Positions 26,002-35,290 of a stretch of DNA of 64,000 nt are shown piece by piece. The first letter of the stretch is position 1; each line of letters starts with the position of its first letter. Below the pieces are notes generated by a model, which was not told the origin of the DNA, ran no database searches, and saw nothing but the letters and a program-made list of their open reading frames with translations. A program made the translations under genes and the position numbers. The stretch spans positions 2,356,001 to 2,420,000 of the forward strand of contig NZ_CP059973.1 of NCBI RefSeq assembly GCF_009193295.2. Direction: 5' to 3'. This DNA is from Bacteroides luhongzhouii (GTDB lineage Bacteria > Bacteroidota > Bacteroidia > Bacteroidales > Bacteroidaceae).

Positions 26002-27225
26002 TTATTTCTTGATTTGGCGTATGATCAGGGTGGAATTGGTTCCTCCGAATCCAAACGAGTTGGAGAGGAACGTATCAAATTCCAGATTTACCCGTTGGGT
26101 AGGTATATTCAACTGTGCGGAGGCCTCGTCCGGTTCCTCGAAATTGAGGTTGGGAGCGATGAAACCGTTGTTCATCATGAGGGTGGAGTAAATCACTTCA
26201 CTGGCACCTGCCATCCACATTTCATGTCCGGTCATAGACTTTGTAGAAGTGACATACGGGTGATGTCCTTCAAATACTTCCGCAATGGCTTTCGCCTCAT
26301 TCAGGTCGCCTACCGGAGTGGAAGTGGCGTGTGCGTTGATATAACTGATTTGTTCGAGTGCAATACCCGCATCTTTGATGGCCATCTGAAGAGAACGTTT
26401 CGGACCGTCCACATTTGGTACGGAGATATGATCTCCATTGGATGAGAAACCGTAACCGATAACTTCGGCCAAAATGGGAGCTCCCCTTTTTACTGCCGAT
26501 TCATAGCTCTCTAATACCAGACTGGCGGCTCCTCCACTCGGAATCAGTCCGTCACGTCGTTTATCAAAAGGTTTGGAGGCTTTCTCGGGCTCTGCTTCCT
26601 GGGTGGAAAATGCGCTTAGTCCGTCGAAACTGCCGACCGCATAAGGATTTACTTCTTGTGCGCCACCGCAAAGAATACAATCCTGCAATCCTGATTTAAT
26701 GAGCAGATAACCCATGCCAATAGCATGAGAACCACTTGCGCAGGCTCCGGCAATGGTGAAGTTAACTCCTCTAAGCTTGAAGATAACCGACAGGTTCATT
26801 GTCACGGTAGAATTCATCGACTGGAAAATAGAACCGGAACCTACCAACGCTGTATTTTTCTTTTCACGAATGATGTCCACTGCATTGATAACAGGGGCGG
26901 CACTACTATCATTACCATACAAGATACCCACTTCATTAGCTTCGAGAAAAGCATCGTCAATACCGGCGTTGCGGAAAGCCTCCAAAGTAGCGAGATAAGC
27001 ATATTCTCCCTGTTCCGGCAGGCAGAGACGTTTACGACGATCTAATAGTTTCTTCAAGTCGGGACGTTCCAATATGCCCGTTAATGCAGAAAAATAGCCC
27101 AGCTCTTTCCGTACCGGATCTATGCCAATCCCCGATTTCCCATTGTATAGTGAGTCTTTTACTTCATCCAGGTTCTTGCCGATGCAAGAGTAAATCCCCA
27201 TTCCCGTGATAACAACTCTTTTCAT
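26002..27225 (-). CDS. Beta-ketoacyl-ACP synthase (FabF-like)
   Basis: This is a 407-residue condensing enzyme starting at ATG 27225 (MKRVVITGMGIYSCIG); the frame is open further upstream to 27387 but that portion overlaps the reductase gene and has no family similarity. The triad is Cys162 in IAGACASGSHAIG, His299 in INAHATSTPVGD and His334 in MTGHEMWMAGAS; C-terminal NSFGFGGTNS is present. By position beside the ammonia-lyase and reductase it may be the initiating or extending enzyme (ApeR-like). Confidence 0.92.
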   Translation of the reverse strand: MKRVVITGMGIYSCIGKNLDEVKDSLYNGKSGIGIDPVRKELGYFSALTGILERPDLKKLLDRRKRLCLPEQGEYAYLATLEAFRNAGIDDAFLEANEVGILYGNDSSAAPVINAVDIIREKKNTALVGSGSIFQSMNSTVTMNLSVIFKLRGVNFTIAGACASGSHAIGMGYLLIKSGLQDCILCGGAQEVNPYAVGSFDGLSAFSTQEAEPEKASKPFDKRRDGLIPSGGAASLVLESYESAVKRGAPILAEVIGYGFSSNGDHISVPNVDGPKRSLQMAIKDAGIALEQISYINAHATSTPVGDLNEAKAIAEVFEGHHPYVTSTKSMTGHEMWMAGASEVIYSTLMMNNGFIAPNLNFEEPDEASAQLNIPTQRVNLEFDTFLSNSFGFGGTNSTLIIRQIKK

Positions 27226-27251
27226 TATTTTGTCTATTCTATGCTTTTGTT

Positions 27252-27980
27252 TTAAGTATATAGTCCTCCGTTGATGGAAATCACCTCTCCTGTGATATAG
27301 GATGAGGCTGGAGATGCCAGAAAACCGACGAGATCGGCAACCTCTTCCGCAGTACCGAAACGTCCTGCAGGAATGTGTTTTTTCCATTCGTTCTCATCAA
27401 TCCCTTCCGTCATATCCGTGCGGATAAATCCTGGAGCAACTGCGTTGACTGTTACCTTCTTCTTGGCAACTTCCTGTGCCAGTGCTTTGGTGGCGGCTAT
27501 TACGCCACCTTTGGCTGCGGAATAGTTGGCTTGTCCGGGCATTCCCTGAATACCTGACAAGGATACGATATTGACAATACGTCCATAACGTTTGACCAGC
27601 ATATTTTTCAATAAAGGCTGTGTCACATAAAAGAATCCGTTCAAACTGATATCGAGCACTTTGTTCCATTCTTCTCCTGTCATCCAAAGCATCAGGTTGT
27701 CTTTGCGGATGCCCGCATTGTTGATCAGTACTTCGATGTATTCGTCAGGATGTTGTGACGCCCAGTTGTTCAAGGCAAGGGCAATAGCGGCAGGGTCTGT
27801 CACATCGAACTTCATGATTTCTCCGTTACTTCCTTTTTCCTGCACTAACTGCAACGTTTTTTCCGCTTCTGCGTCGTTACTCTGATAATTAATCAGTATA
27901 AAGTAGCCCATTTCCGCCAGTTTGCAACTGACAGCACGACCGATACCTCGGCTTCCTCCGGTTACTAATGCGTATTTCAT
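27252..27980 (-). CDS. 3-oxoacyl-ACP reductase (FabG-like SDR, ApeQ-like)
   Basis: This is a 242-residue short-chain dehydrogenase with the cofactor motif VTGGSRGIG (residues 6-14), LINNAG, and the catalytic set Ser140, Tyr153 and Lys157 in YSAAK. It reduces the 3-keto group after each condensation before dehydration. It begins 1 bp after the ammonia-lyase stop and is followed after 26 bp by a ketosynthase. It is a cluster copy rather than the housekeeping fabG, as judged by location. Confidence 0.9.
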   Translation of the reverse strand: MKYALVTGGSRGIGRAVSCKLAEMGYFILINYQSNDAEAEKTLQLVQEKGSNGEIMKFDVTDPAAIALALNNWASQHPDEYIEVLINNAGIRKDNLMLWMTGEEWNKVLDISLNGFFYVTQPLLKNMLVKRYGRIVNIVSLSGIQGMPGQANYSAAKGGVIAATKALAQEVAKKKVTVNAVAPGFIRTDMTEGIDENEWKKHIPAGRFGTAEEVADLVGFLASPASSYITGEVISINGGLYT

Positions 27981-27981
27981 T

Positions 27982-29505
27982 TTATTTATTTTCTTTTTTG
28001 AGATAGTCCATCATTCTTTCTATCTCTTTGTATTTAGGTGTGTCATTGGTAAATACAGGGAAGAAGCTACGTATCTCTTCATACACCTGACGGCTTTGGG
28101 GGCTTAGACGATCCTGTATTTTCAGGTAGTCGATGGCTTGTGCCATTCCCATAAATTGAATAGCCATCACCTGATAAGAATTCTCTATGACTGTTTTTGC
28201 TAATAGAGCCGAGTTGGTTCCCATGCTGACAATATCCTGATTATCGTTGTTGTTAGGAATACTGTGCACATACATCGGATTCGACAATGTCTGACATTCG
28301 GCTGTAGTGGATGTTGCTGTGAATTGCGAAGCCTGCAAACCGTAGTTCAATCCAAGCACTCCCAAGTTTACAAAAGGAGGCAGGATGCCATTGATACGGT
28401 CGTGGAACAGATAATTGATCTGTCTTTCGCAAAGCATGGTCAGTTTGGTTACGGCGATTTTCAGTTTATCCATTTCGAAAGAGATGTAATCTCCGTGGAA
28501 GTTACCGCCATGATAAATATTTTGTGTGTCCGGATCAACAATCGGATTGTCGCAGGCGGAATTTACTTCGTTAATCAATACTTCTTCCGCATTCTTCAGT
28601 TCATCATAGATGGGACCGAGGATTTGTGGAACACATCGCAAGGAATAATAGGGTTGTACTTTGTGTTCGAAATTTTTTTCTTTGTGCACCTGATTGTATA
28701 GCTCATTCTCTCTTTGAAGTACACATTTACTACCCGCTACCCATTCTCTCATCATAGCGGCTATCTCTTGTTGACCTTTGTGATGCTTGGCCTCGTTTAA
28801 TGCCTGCGCCATAAAATCATCATAAGAGGCGGCAATCTCATTCATCATGACAGAAGCGGCTACCGACCACCGGAGTAACTTTTTGGCATAAATCAGATTG
28901 ACGATGCCGATTCCTGTCATCACAGAAGTACCGTTTGTGACGGATAACCCTTCACGGATGCGCATCGAAAAAGGTTGCAGACCGTTTTCCTCAAGCACAG
29001 TAGCGGCATCACGCAATTTTCCCTGATAAAAAACTTCCCCTTCTCCTATTAGCGTCAGGGCAATATGGGCCAGTTGCACGAGATCACCACTGGCACCTAC
29101 ACTTCCATGTTCGGGTATGAACGGATAAATTCCACGATTGATAAATTCACAGAGAAGAGATACCAATTCCATATGTACTCCTGATTTTCCTTGTAGAAAA
29201 GTGTACAAACGGGCAATCATAGCTGCTTTTACATAAAGTTCGGGAAGTGGTTTGCCGGCACCGGTAGAATGGCTTCGAATGATATTGTACTGAAGTTCGA
29301 TCAGTGACTGATCTTCTATCCTGTATTGTGCCATTGGGCCGAACCCCGTATTGATACCATAAATAATCTTATCGCTGGAAAAAGATTGCAGGAAATCGAA
29401 GCTTTCCTCTACTTTTCGGATGCATTCTTCAGAGAGTTCCAGCTTCTCATTATCGAACAATACTTTATAAAGGGTATCTAAATTTATACTTTTGTCAGCT
29501 ATCAT
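27982..29505 (-). CDS. Aromatic amino-acid ammonia-lyase (tyrosine-type), first gene of the operon
   Basis: This is a 507-residue protein of the HAL/PAL/TAL family. The triad Ala138-Ser139-Gly140 in GSVGASGDLVQLAHIAL forms the MIO cofactor. YGINTGFGPMAQYRI and IRSHSTGAGKPL, and later CQTLSNPMYVHSIPNNND, closely match the tyrosine ammonia-lyase of Flavobacterium johnsoniae as remembered (not computed), where this enzyme makes 4-coumarate for flexirubin. Substrate Tyr rather than His is inferred from this similarity and from context; Ser78-His79 is shared with HAL. A TAnnTTTG promoter element lies 39 bp upstream (29544-29551). Confidence 0.88.
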   Translation of the reverse strand: MIADKSINLDTLYKVLFDNEKLELSEECIRKVEESFDFLQSFSSDKIIYGINTGFGPMAQYRIEDQSLIELQYNIIRSHSTGAGKPLPELYVKAAMIARLYTFLQGKSGVHMELVSLLCEFINRGIYPFIPEHGSVGASGDLVQLAHIALTLIGEGEVFYQGKLRDAATVLEENGLQPFSMRIREGLSVTNGTSVMTGIGIVNLIYAKKLLRWSVAASVMMNEIAASYDDFMAQALNEAKHHKGQQEIAAMMREWVAGSKCVLQRENELYNQVHKEKNFEHKVQPYYSLRCVPQILGPIYDELKNAEEVLINEVNSACDNPIVDPDTQNIYHGGNFHGDYISFEMDKLKIAVTKLTMLCERQINYLFHDRINGILPPFVNLGVLGLNYGLQASQFTATSTTAECQTLSNPMYVHSIPNNNDNQDIVSMGTNSALLAKTVIENSYQVMAIQFMGMAQAIDYLKIQDRLSPQSRQVYEEIRSFFPVFTNDTPKYKEIERMMDYLKKENK

Positions 29506-29543
29506 TTTCTGTACTAGATATTTTATGCCTTAATAATAAGATA

Positions 29544-29551
29544 CAAAAATA
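29544..29551 (-). promoter_or_regulatory. Promoter -7 element for the pigment operon
   Basis: On the minus strand this reads TATTTTTG, matching TAnnTTTG. Its position about 39 bp upstream of the ammonia-lyase ATG gives a short leader. All 21 genes down to 6522 follow with small gaps or overlaps, so this is the best candidate for the operon's main promoter. A -33 TTTG box was not clear. Confidence 0.45.
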
Positions 29552-29657
29552 GGCAATTTCTGTTATATAGCGGACATGAATCAGGATAAAACTTTTTCCG
29601 GAGAATTGGTTTTGCTTGTTTTGTTTCTTATTCGTGAGGGGGCTTTTCCAAATCTAT

Positions 29658-30089
29658 CTATGCTTTTTGCAAGTCCCGTTCTTCGTATTTGCAGATCGCT
29701 TCTATCCATTCCTCTGTCAGTGGCATGGATTCATGTCTTTCAAGGTCGAAAGTAACCATAACAGACTTGCAGATACATTTTACTTCATTCGTTTCTGTGT
29801 CGATAACCCGCTGAATCAGGTGAAAACTTTTGGTGCCTATCTTAGAAACAGCAGTCTGTACGGCGATATGATCGGATGCGAATATCTGCTTGATGAAATC
29901 CGCTTCGATGTGGACAACGACAATCCCGATTTTTTCCCAATCTACTCCGGGACATACTGAAGCGAAGTATTCAGTCTTTCCTAAGTCGTAAAAGGAGAAG
30001 TAAACTGTGTTGTTGACGTGACCAAATTTGTCTACATCATTGAATCGCAATTGGATAGGTAATGTGTGATGAAATACGATTTCTTCCAT
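29658..30089 (-). CDS. 4HBT-type acyl-CoA/ACP thioesterase
   Basis: This 143-residue hot-dog protein carries IQLRFNDVDKFGHVNNTVYFSFYDLGKTEYF, the 4HBT signature (Asp-x-x-x-H-V-N-N). It is separated from the ammonia-lyase by 152 bp and has its own candidate promoter. It could be a second editing thioesterase for the pigment pathway or a separate fatty-acid thioesterase. Belonging to the pathway is likely from position but not certain. Confidence 0.82.
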   Translation of the reverse strand: MEEIVFHHTLPIQLRFNDVDKFGHVNNTVYFSFYDLGKTEYFASVCPGVDWEKIGIVVVHIEADFIKQIFASDHIAVQTAVSKIGTKSFHLIQRVIDTETNEVKCICKSVMVTFDLERHESMPLTEEWIEAICKYEERDLQKA

Positions 30090-30157
30090 TGTTTTCTCTT
30101 AAACGTTTTAAATTCGACACAAAAATGGCACTTTTGCTTTCTTGCTTGAAATTGAGG

Positions 30158-30165
30158 CAAAGATA
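30158..30165 (-). promoter_or_regulatory. Promoter -7 element for the thioesterase gene
   Basis: On the minus strand this reads TATCTTTG, an exact TAnnTTTG match, 69 bp upstream of the ATG at 30089. No matching -33 element is clear. It may also read through into the pigment operon. Confidence 0.45.
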
Positions 30166-30495
30166 GAGATTTCTAATGATTCTGCTTTCGGAGGCAAGGA
30201 AGAATTTAGTTAATAATCGTTTAAAACGGTTTTTGGGGATGTTTATTCTGACTTTTGACGTATGAAAACAACCATAGGAGACAGTATGGACTTCTTTATA
30301 TCGATTATATTTAACTTATTGTCTTGTGGAATATCTCTACAATTTTGTGGATTTTTTGCACAGGACCGTTCTTTCTATTTTGTACTGTTATAAATGCTTT
30401 TTCCTTTATTATGGACGATTTATGTATTTGAAAATAAGTGATTTTTCTTGTGTAGTATAGCTTTTAAGATTTAGTATTGTTAGTCTTTTGTTATG

Positions 30496-30520
30496 CATTT
30501 GGCACATAAATTGCCAAATG
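30496..30520. promoter_or_regulatory. Perfect 9-bp palindrome upstream of SusC, possible operator or leader hairpin
   Basis: CATTTGGCA (30496-30504) and its exact inverse TGCCAAATG (30512-30520) are separated by 7 bp. The site ends 45 bp before the SusC start. It could be a dimeric regulator site or an RNA hairpin in the leader; no regulator gene lies next to it. Confidence 0.4.
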
Positions 30521-30565
30521 TTGATGGTAATCTATCCTAATAACTATTCTAATTTTAGGTCAATA

Positions 30566-33500
30566 ATGAAAGTAATAATGAAAAACAAATGGCTATTGTG
30601 CATTCTCTTAATGCAGTTTCTGCCTTTCGGCTTATTCGCACAGGTTGCGCCTGCTCTTGAAGAACAGAAAACGGAAACACAGGAAGCCCCGGGAAATAAC
30701 GAAGAAACTACTACGACCGGAAATGCTGCAACCGAAGGGGATGCTGAAAAAACGATTAAAGGAGTTATTAATGACGAGCAGGGTGAGACGATTATTGGTG
30801 CTTCTGTCATTGTTAAAGGTGAAGATACCGGGACTACCAGTGATATGGACGGTCGGTTTAGCCTCGAAGCTCCGGAAGGAGCGACCTTGGTTATCTCTTA
30901 CATCGGTTATCATACACAGGAGGTGAAAGTCAGGAAGAGATCTCTTCTTCACATTGTATTGAAAGAAGACAATCAATTGTTGGATGAAGTGGTAGTAGTG
31001 GGATACGGAACTGTCAAGAAGAGTGACCTGACTGGTTCTGTGTCCGGTGTGTCCAACAGGCAATACAAAAATCAGCCTGTACAACGGGTGGAGAATATTC
31101 TTCAGGGGCGTACTCCCGGTGTGGAAGTCACTGCCACGAGTGGTATGCCCGGAGCAAGTATGAAGGTACGTGTTCGCGGAACTACTTCTATTAATAAGAG
31201 TAGCGATCCTTTGTATGTGATTGACGGTATTATCTCTTCCAGTGGTTTGGATGGTATCAACCCTTCGGACATTCAATCAATGGAAATATTGAAAGACGCT
31301 TCGTCTACTGCTATTTACGGTTCTCGTGGTTCGAATGGTGTCATCTTGATAATGACTAAACAGGGTAGTGAAGGAAAAGCGCAAGTCACGTTTGATGCAT
31401 CGGTCGGGCTTTCGACTGTCAGAAAGCAGTATGAACTGCTGAATGCTTACGAATATGCGACAGCACTGAATGATATCCGCGGATCTTCTACTATCTCCGC
31501 CGAAGATCTCGATGCTTATAAAAATGGAACAAAAGGAATTAACTGGACTGACCTTCTGACTCATACTGGTATTACCCAGGATTATCGTCTTGCCATATCA
31601 GGAGGAAACGCAAAAGTGAAATACCTCATTTCTGGGAATGTTCTCGATCAGGAAGCTGTTACAATCATGTCCGATTATAAACGTTATGGTATTCGGGCAA
31701 ATATTGACTCGGAAGTGAAACCCTGGTTGACAATCTCCGCAAAATTGAATGCCTCCAGTCTTCATAAACACAATGAAGGTGGAGCAAACTGGCTGCACGT
31801 CACTAACTTTTCGCCTACTATGGAACTGAAAGATCCCGAAACCGGTGTGTATAATACAGACCCGTATAACATGGTCGGCTCCAATCCTTATGGTGAAATG
31901 GTCGTGAACAATAGTGACAGTTATAGCTATAATTTAAACGCTAACCTGACATTGTTGTTTAAGATCATGAAAGGACTGACACTTTCTATTCAGGGAGGTT
32001 ACGATTATGACAATAGTCCTTCTTATTCTTTCCGGTCGAAACTGGATTCACCGGGTGCTATCAATAGCGCGAGCAATATCAATGCTTTGCACAATTATTG
32101 GCAGAACACTAACAATCTGACTTGGCAGAAGCAATTCGGCGATCATAGTTTCACCGCTATGGCAGTATGGGAAATAAGCCGCTCATGGGATTCGCAACTG
32201 AAAGGAACCGGCTCTAATCTGAACAATGAAAGTGTAGGGTACTGGAATCTCGGCAATGCTGCTATAAGAGATGCGAGCAATTCTTATACGGAATTCTCTT
32301 TGGCTTCCGGTATCGTGCGTGCTAATTACGATTATAAAAAACGCTATTTCATTACTGCCGCATTGAGAGCCGACGGTTCTTCTAAATTCCAGGGAAACAA
32401 CAAATGGGGATATTTCCCTTCCGCAGCTGTAGCTTGGGATATTGCGCAGGAAGCATTCATGAGCAATCAGCATGTACTTGACCAATTGAAGCTACGTGCC
32501 AGTTTTGGAGTTACCGGAAATCAGGATATTGCTGCTTACAGTACGTTGGGCATGTTGTCGGGTGCCTCTTACGGCTGGGGAACTTCCACTTCTTCTACAG
32601 GATATTGGGGGAACCAGTTTGCTACACCTGGCATTACGTGGGAAAAGACTTATCAATATGATTTGGGATTGGATTTGAGTCTCGGAGGTTTTAATATAAC
32701 AGTGGATTGGTTTAAGAAGCAAACGAAAGATCTGCTCTTTCAGAAACAAGTACCCAAATATAACGGGGGCGGTACCTATTGGGTTAATCAGGGGAAACTT
32801 AACAATACAGGAGTCGAAATGTCTCTCACCACTTTCCCCGTGAAGGGCGCCGTGACATGGGAAACCAGCCTGAATGCTTCTTATGTGAAAAATGAAGTGG
32901 CGGACCTTGCGGGAGATGATTTTGTACTTACTGCTAATTATAGCGATTTGGGAGGTCCCCTGCAGATTATGAAGCCTGGCTATCCTATGGGATCTTTCTA
33001 TGTCTATCAATGGAAAGGATTCAATGATAAAGGTGCCAATCTTTATCAGAAAGCAGATGGCAGTCTGACAACCAATCCAACTTCCGATGATTTGGTAGTG
33101 AAAGGACAGGCAAGCCCGAAATGGACGGTGGGCTGGAATAATACTGTTACCTGGAAAAACTGGACGCTGAATGTCTTTTTTAACGCTGCTACAGGATATG
33201 ACCGGTTGAATATCAGCCGTTTTATGGCGGCATCCATGACTGGTGTCTCTCGTTTTATAACCTTGCGCGATGCTTACTTCAAAGGCTGGGATCATGTTGC
33301 CAACAAGGCTGACGCTCTTTATCCGAGTCTCACTAACACTGATAACAAGAGTTATGCCAATTCGGATTTCTGGCTTGAAGATGCTTCTTTTATTAAATTG
33401 AAGAATATCAGTCTCTCGTACCGCATTCCTCGTCGTGTATTGAAGTTTGCCAGTGTGCAATTGTCTGTCAGCGCACAGGATCTCTTTACGATTACCCGCT

Positions 33501-33604
33501 ACAAAGGAATGGATCCCGAGGTGTATACCAGTTATGATGGACTGGATTATGGTGCTTATCCGATTCCGCGGACGATTACTTTCGGTGCTAAAATCAGATT
33601 TTAA
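30566..33604 (+). CDS. SusC/RagA-family TonB-dependent transporter
   Basis: This is a 1012-residue protein. ATG 30566 or 30578 gives the signal peptide (MKNKWLLCILLMQFLPFGLFAQ); the longer frame from 30488 adds unlikely residues. After the signal comes an unusual Glu/Thr/Ala-rich linker of ~40 residues (ETQEAPGNNEETTTTG), then a carboxypeptidase-regulatory-like domain (IKGVINDEQGETIIGASVIV), a TonB-dependent plug (LDEVVVVGYGTVKKSDLTGSV, then YVIDGI and GSRGSNGVILI) and a 22-strand barrel ending in GAKIRF. It takes up an oligosaccharide with the SusD partner 24 bp downstream. No degradative enzymes adjoin the pair. Confidence 0.93.
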   Translation: MKVIMKNKWLLCILLMQFLPFGLFAQVAPALEEQKTETQEAPGNNEETTTTGNAATEGDAEKTIKGVINDEQGETIIGASVIVKGEDTGTTSDMDGRFSLEAPEGATLVISYIGYHTQEVKVRKRSLLHIVLKEDNQLLDEVVVVGYGTVKKSDLTGSVSGVSNRQYKNQPVQRVENILQGRTPGVEVTATSGMPGASMKVRVRGTTSINKSSDPLYVIDGIISSSGLDGINPSDIQSMEILKDASSTAIYGSRGSNGVILIMTKQGSEGKAQVTFDASVGLSTVRKQYELLNAYEYATALNDIRGSSTISAEDLDAYKNGTKGINWTDLLTHTGITQDYRLAISGGNAKVKYLISGNVLDQEAVTIMSDYKRYGIRANIDSEVKPWLTISAKLNASSLHKHNEGGANWLHVTNFSPTMELKDPETGVYNTDPYNMVGSNPYGEMVVNNSDSYSYNLNANLTLLFKIMKGLTLSIQGGYDYDNSPSYSFRSKLDSPGAINSASNINALHNYWQNTNNLTWQKQFGDHSFTAMAVWEISRSWDSQLKGTGSNLNNESVGYWNLGNAAIRDASNSYTEFSLASGIVRANYDYKKRYFITAALRADGSSKFQGNNKWGYFPSAAVAWDIAQEAFMSNQHVLDQLKLRASFGVTGNQDIAAYSTLGMLSGASYGWGTSTSSTGYWGNQFATPGITWEKTYQYDLGLDLSLGGFNITVDWFKKQTKDLLFQKQVPKYNGGGTYWVNQGKLNNTGVEMSLTTFPVKGAVTWETSLNASYVKNEVADLAGDDFVLTANYSDLGGPLQIMKPGYPMGSFYVYQWKGFNDKGANLYQKADGSLTTNPTSDDLVVKGQASPKWTVGWNNTVTWKNWTLNVFFNAATGYDRLNISRFMAASMTGVSRFITLRDAYFKGWDHVANKADALYPSLTNTDNKSYANSDFWLEDASFIKLKNISLSYRIPRRVLKFASVQLSVSAQDLFTITRYKGMDPEVYTSYDGLDYGAYPIPRTITFGAKIRF

Positions 33605-33628
33605 ACCACGTATTAAGACAATAACCAT

Positions 33629-35251
33629 ATGAAAATAACATATACTTTTATAATGAAAGTTTTGCCTGTTCTTCTGGCAACTTTGTGCTGGACTTCGTGT
33701 AGTGATTTCCTGGAAGAAGATCCGAAAGGGCAATTGCCTTCGGATACCTATTTCAGTAACAAAGAAGACTTGGACGCTTCACTGACGGCTCTCTATTCCG
33801 TGATCGCAAGTTCACAGGCTAGTAATAACCTTTGTGGTACGAACTTTCTGGTGGGAGATGATATTTCCACTCATCCTTCCAGTAATAAACAGCCCCTCCG
33901 TGAGCATGATCAGTTTGATGTGAAAGATAACAACTCGTGGCTGTCCAGTATGTGGGAACAGCGTTTCAAAGTTATCAAGGCTGCTAATTTTATCATCAAT
34001 AATGCGGAGCGTACGCCGGAGGTGTCGAAGGATGATATCAAGGTAGCTATTGCGCAGGCGCATTATTGGAGAGCCTACTCTTATTTTTATTTGGTGACGA
34101 CTTGGGGGCGAGTTCCCATTATGCTCAAAGAAGAAATAGACTATAATGCTCCCTTAAAGACAGAAGAAGAAGTGTACGAACTGATCCTGTCCGACCTGAA
34201 AATAGCCGAAACCGGTTGTCCCGCAATGTATACAAAAGAACCTTATGCCAGAAACGGCATAAATATTGCCGTAAGTGAAGGAGCCGTGAAAGCAACAATG
34301 GCTTATGTTTATATGTGTATGGCGGGATGGCCGCTAAACAAAGGAGTCGAATATTATAAACTGGCTGCCGCCAAAGCCAAAGAGGTGATAGATGGTGCGG
34401 ATAATGGTACCTATTATTATAAGCTGCTGCCGGAATATAGTCAGGTATATTCATGGGAATACAATAATAAGAATACGGAGCTGCTGTTGGGTATCTACTA
34501 TAACAGGGATGCAATGGGGCAGGCCGCTCCTTTAACTGATTTCCTTCAGGATATGAAACAGGCCGGTTGGGGAGATACGAATGGAGAAATCAAATTTTGG
34601 ATGAATTTTCCTGAAGGTCCTCGCAAAGATGCTACGTATTTCCCTAAAATCATGCTTAGCGACGGGAAACTATATGATTGGTGGTATGATACTGATCCAG
34701 CTTCCCGCGAGGTGGTTGCCCCTGTCTTTATGAAAACGGCAGAAGGAGCGGTGCGTGGAACAGAATTTGATTATACAAATCCTACCGTAGTCAATGCGTC
34801 GGGTGAGAAAACATTTCAGTTGTTACGCCTTTCGCAAGTATATTGCTGGTATGCCGAGGCGACAGGCCGTGCGGGAGAGATCAATGATCAGGCGGTCAAA
34901 GTTTTAAACGAGGTACGCAACAGGGCAGACGGTGAAGAGACTGATAAATATACGACAGGTATGTCTCCCGATGAACTGGCGGAAGCAGCTTACGATGAAC
35001 ATGGCTGGGAAATGGCGGGATACTATTGGGGAGGAATTGCCAGCAGAGCCAGAGATATGTTTAGGATGTACCGTTATAAGGCTCATTTTGAATTCCGTAA
35101 GCAAAATGAGCCTATTGAGGTGGCACCCGGAGTTTTCAGGAAGGAAGCAGTAACAGTCACAGGAACTTGGGATGACAGTAAAATGTATGTTCCTTATCCT
35201 TATGAAGACGTGATTTTAAATCCGAACCTGGATAACAGCTGGAAAAACTGA
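33629..35251 (+). CDS. SusD/RagB-family lipoprotein
   Basis: This is a 540-residue lipoprotein with a signal ending in LCWTSC (Cys about residue 23), followed by SDFLEEDPKGQLPSDTYF, typical of mature SusD. Helical features are AQAHYWRAYSYFYLVTTWGRVPI and the C-terminal YVPYPYEDVILNPNL. It binds the glycan at the cell surface and caps the SusC barrel. It closes a two-gene unit, which a hairpin terminator follows 40 bp later. Confidence 0.93.
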   Translation: MKITYTFIMKVLPVLLATLCWTSCSDFLEEDPKGQLPSDTYFSNKEDLDASLTALYSVIASSQASNNLCGTNFLVGDDISTHPSSNKQPLREHDQFDVKDNNSWLSSMWEQRFKVIKAANFIINNAERTPEVSKDDIKVAIAQAHYWRAYSYFYLVTTWGRVPIMLKEEIDYNAPLKTEEEVYELILSDLKIAETGCPAMYTKEPYARNGINIAVSEGAVKATMAYVYMCMAGWPLNKGVEYYKLAAAKAKEVIDGADNGTYYYKLLPEYSQVYSWEYNNKNTELLLGIYYNRDAMGQAAPLTDFLQDMKQAGWGDTNGEIKFWMNFPEGPRKDATYFPKIMLSDGKLYDWWYDTDPASREVVAPVFMKTAEGAVRGTEFDYTNPTVVNASGEKTFQLLRLSQVYCWYAEATGRAGEINDQAVKVLNEVRNRADGEETDKYTTGMSPDELAEAAYDEHGWEMAGYYWGGIASRARDMFRMYRYKAHFEFRKQNEPIEVAPGVFRKEAVTVTGTWDDSKMYVPYPYEDVILNPNLDNSWKN

Positions 35252-35290
35252 CAGTATTTAGTATGACTTTTTGAATGATCTGTTTTTTAT

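Larger units (their letters stand above)
30090..30565. other. Divergent intergenic region between thioesterase and SusC genes
   Basis: This is 476 bp with no credible gene. On the left side it holds the minus-strand promoter element at 30158-30165. Two related sites occur: TTTAAAACG at 30220-30228 and its inverse CGTTTTAAA at 30104-30112. On the right it holds a 25-bp palindrome (30496-30520) just before the SusC gene. No exact TAnnTTTG motif for the SusC side was found. Confidence 0.5.

Noticed and set aside
6522..30089. Complete flexirubin cluster
   Set aside because: No DarA- or DarB-like protein was found among the genes; only the polyene half is supported.
32492..33733. 413-residue open frame on the minus strand
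   Set aside because: It is antisense to SusC and the start of SusD; the plus-strand proteins have full family motifs.
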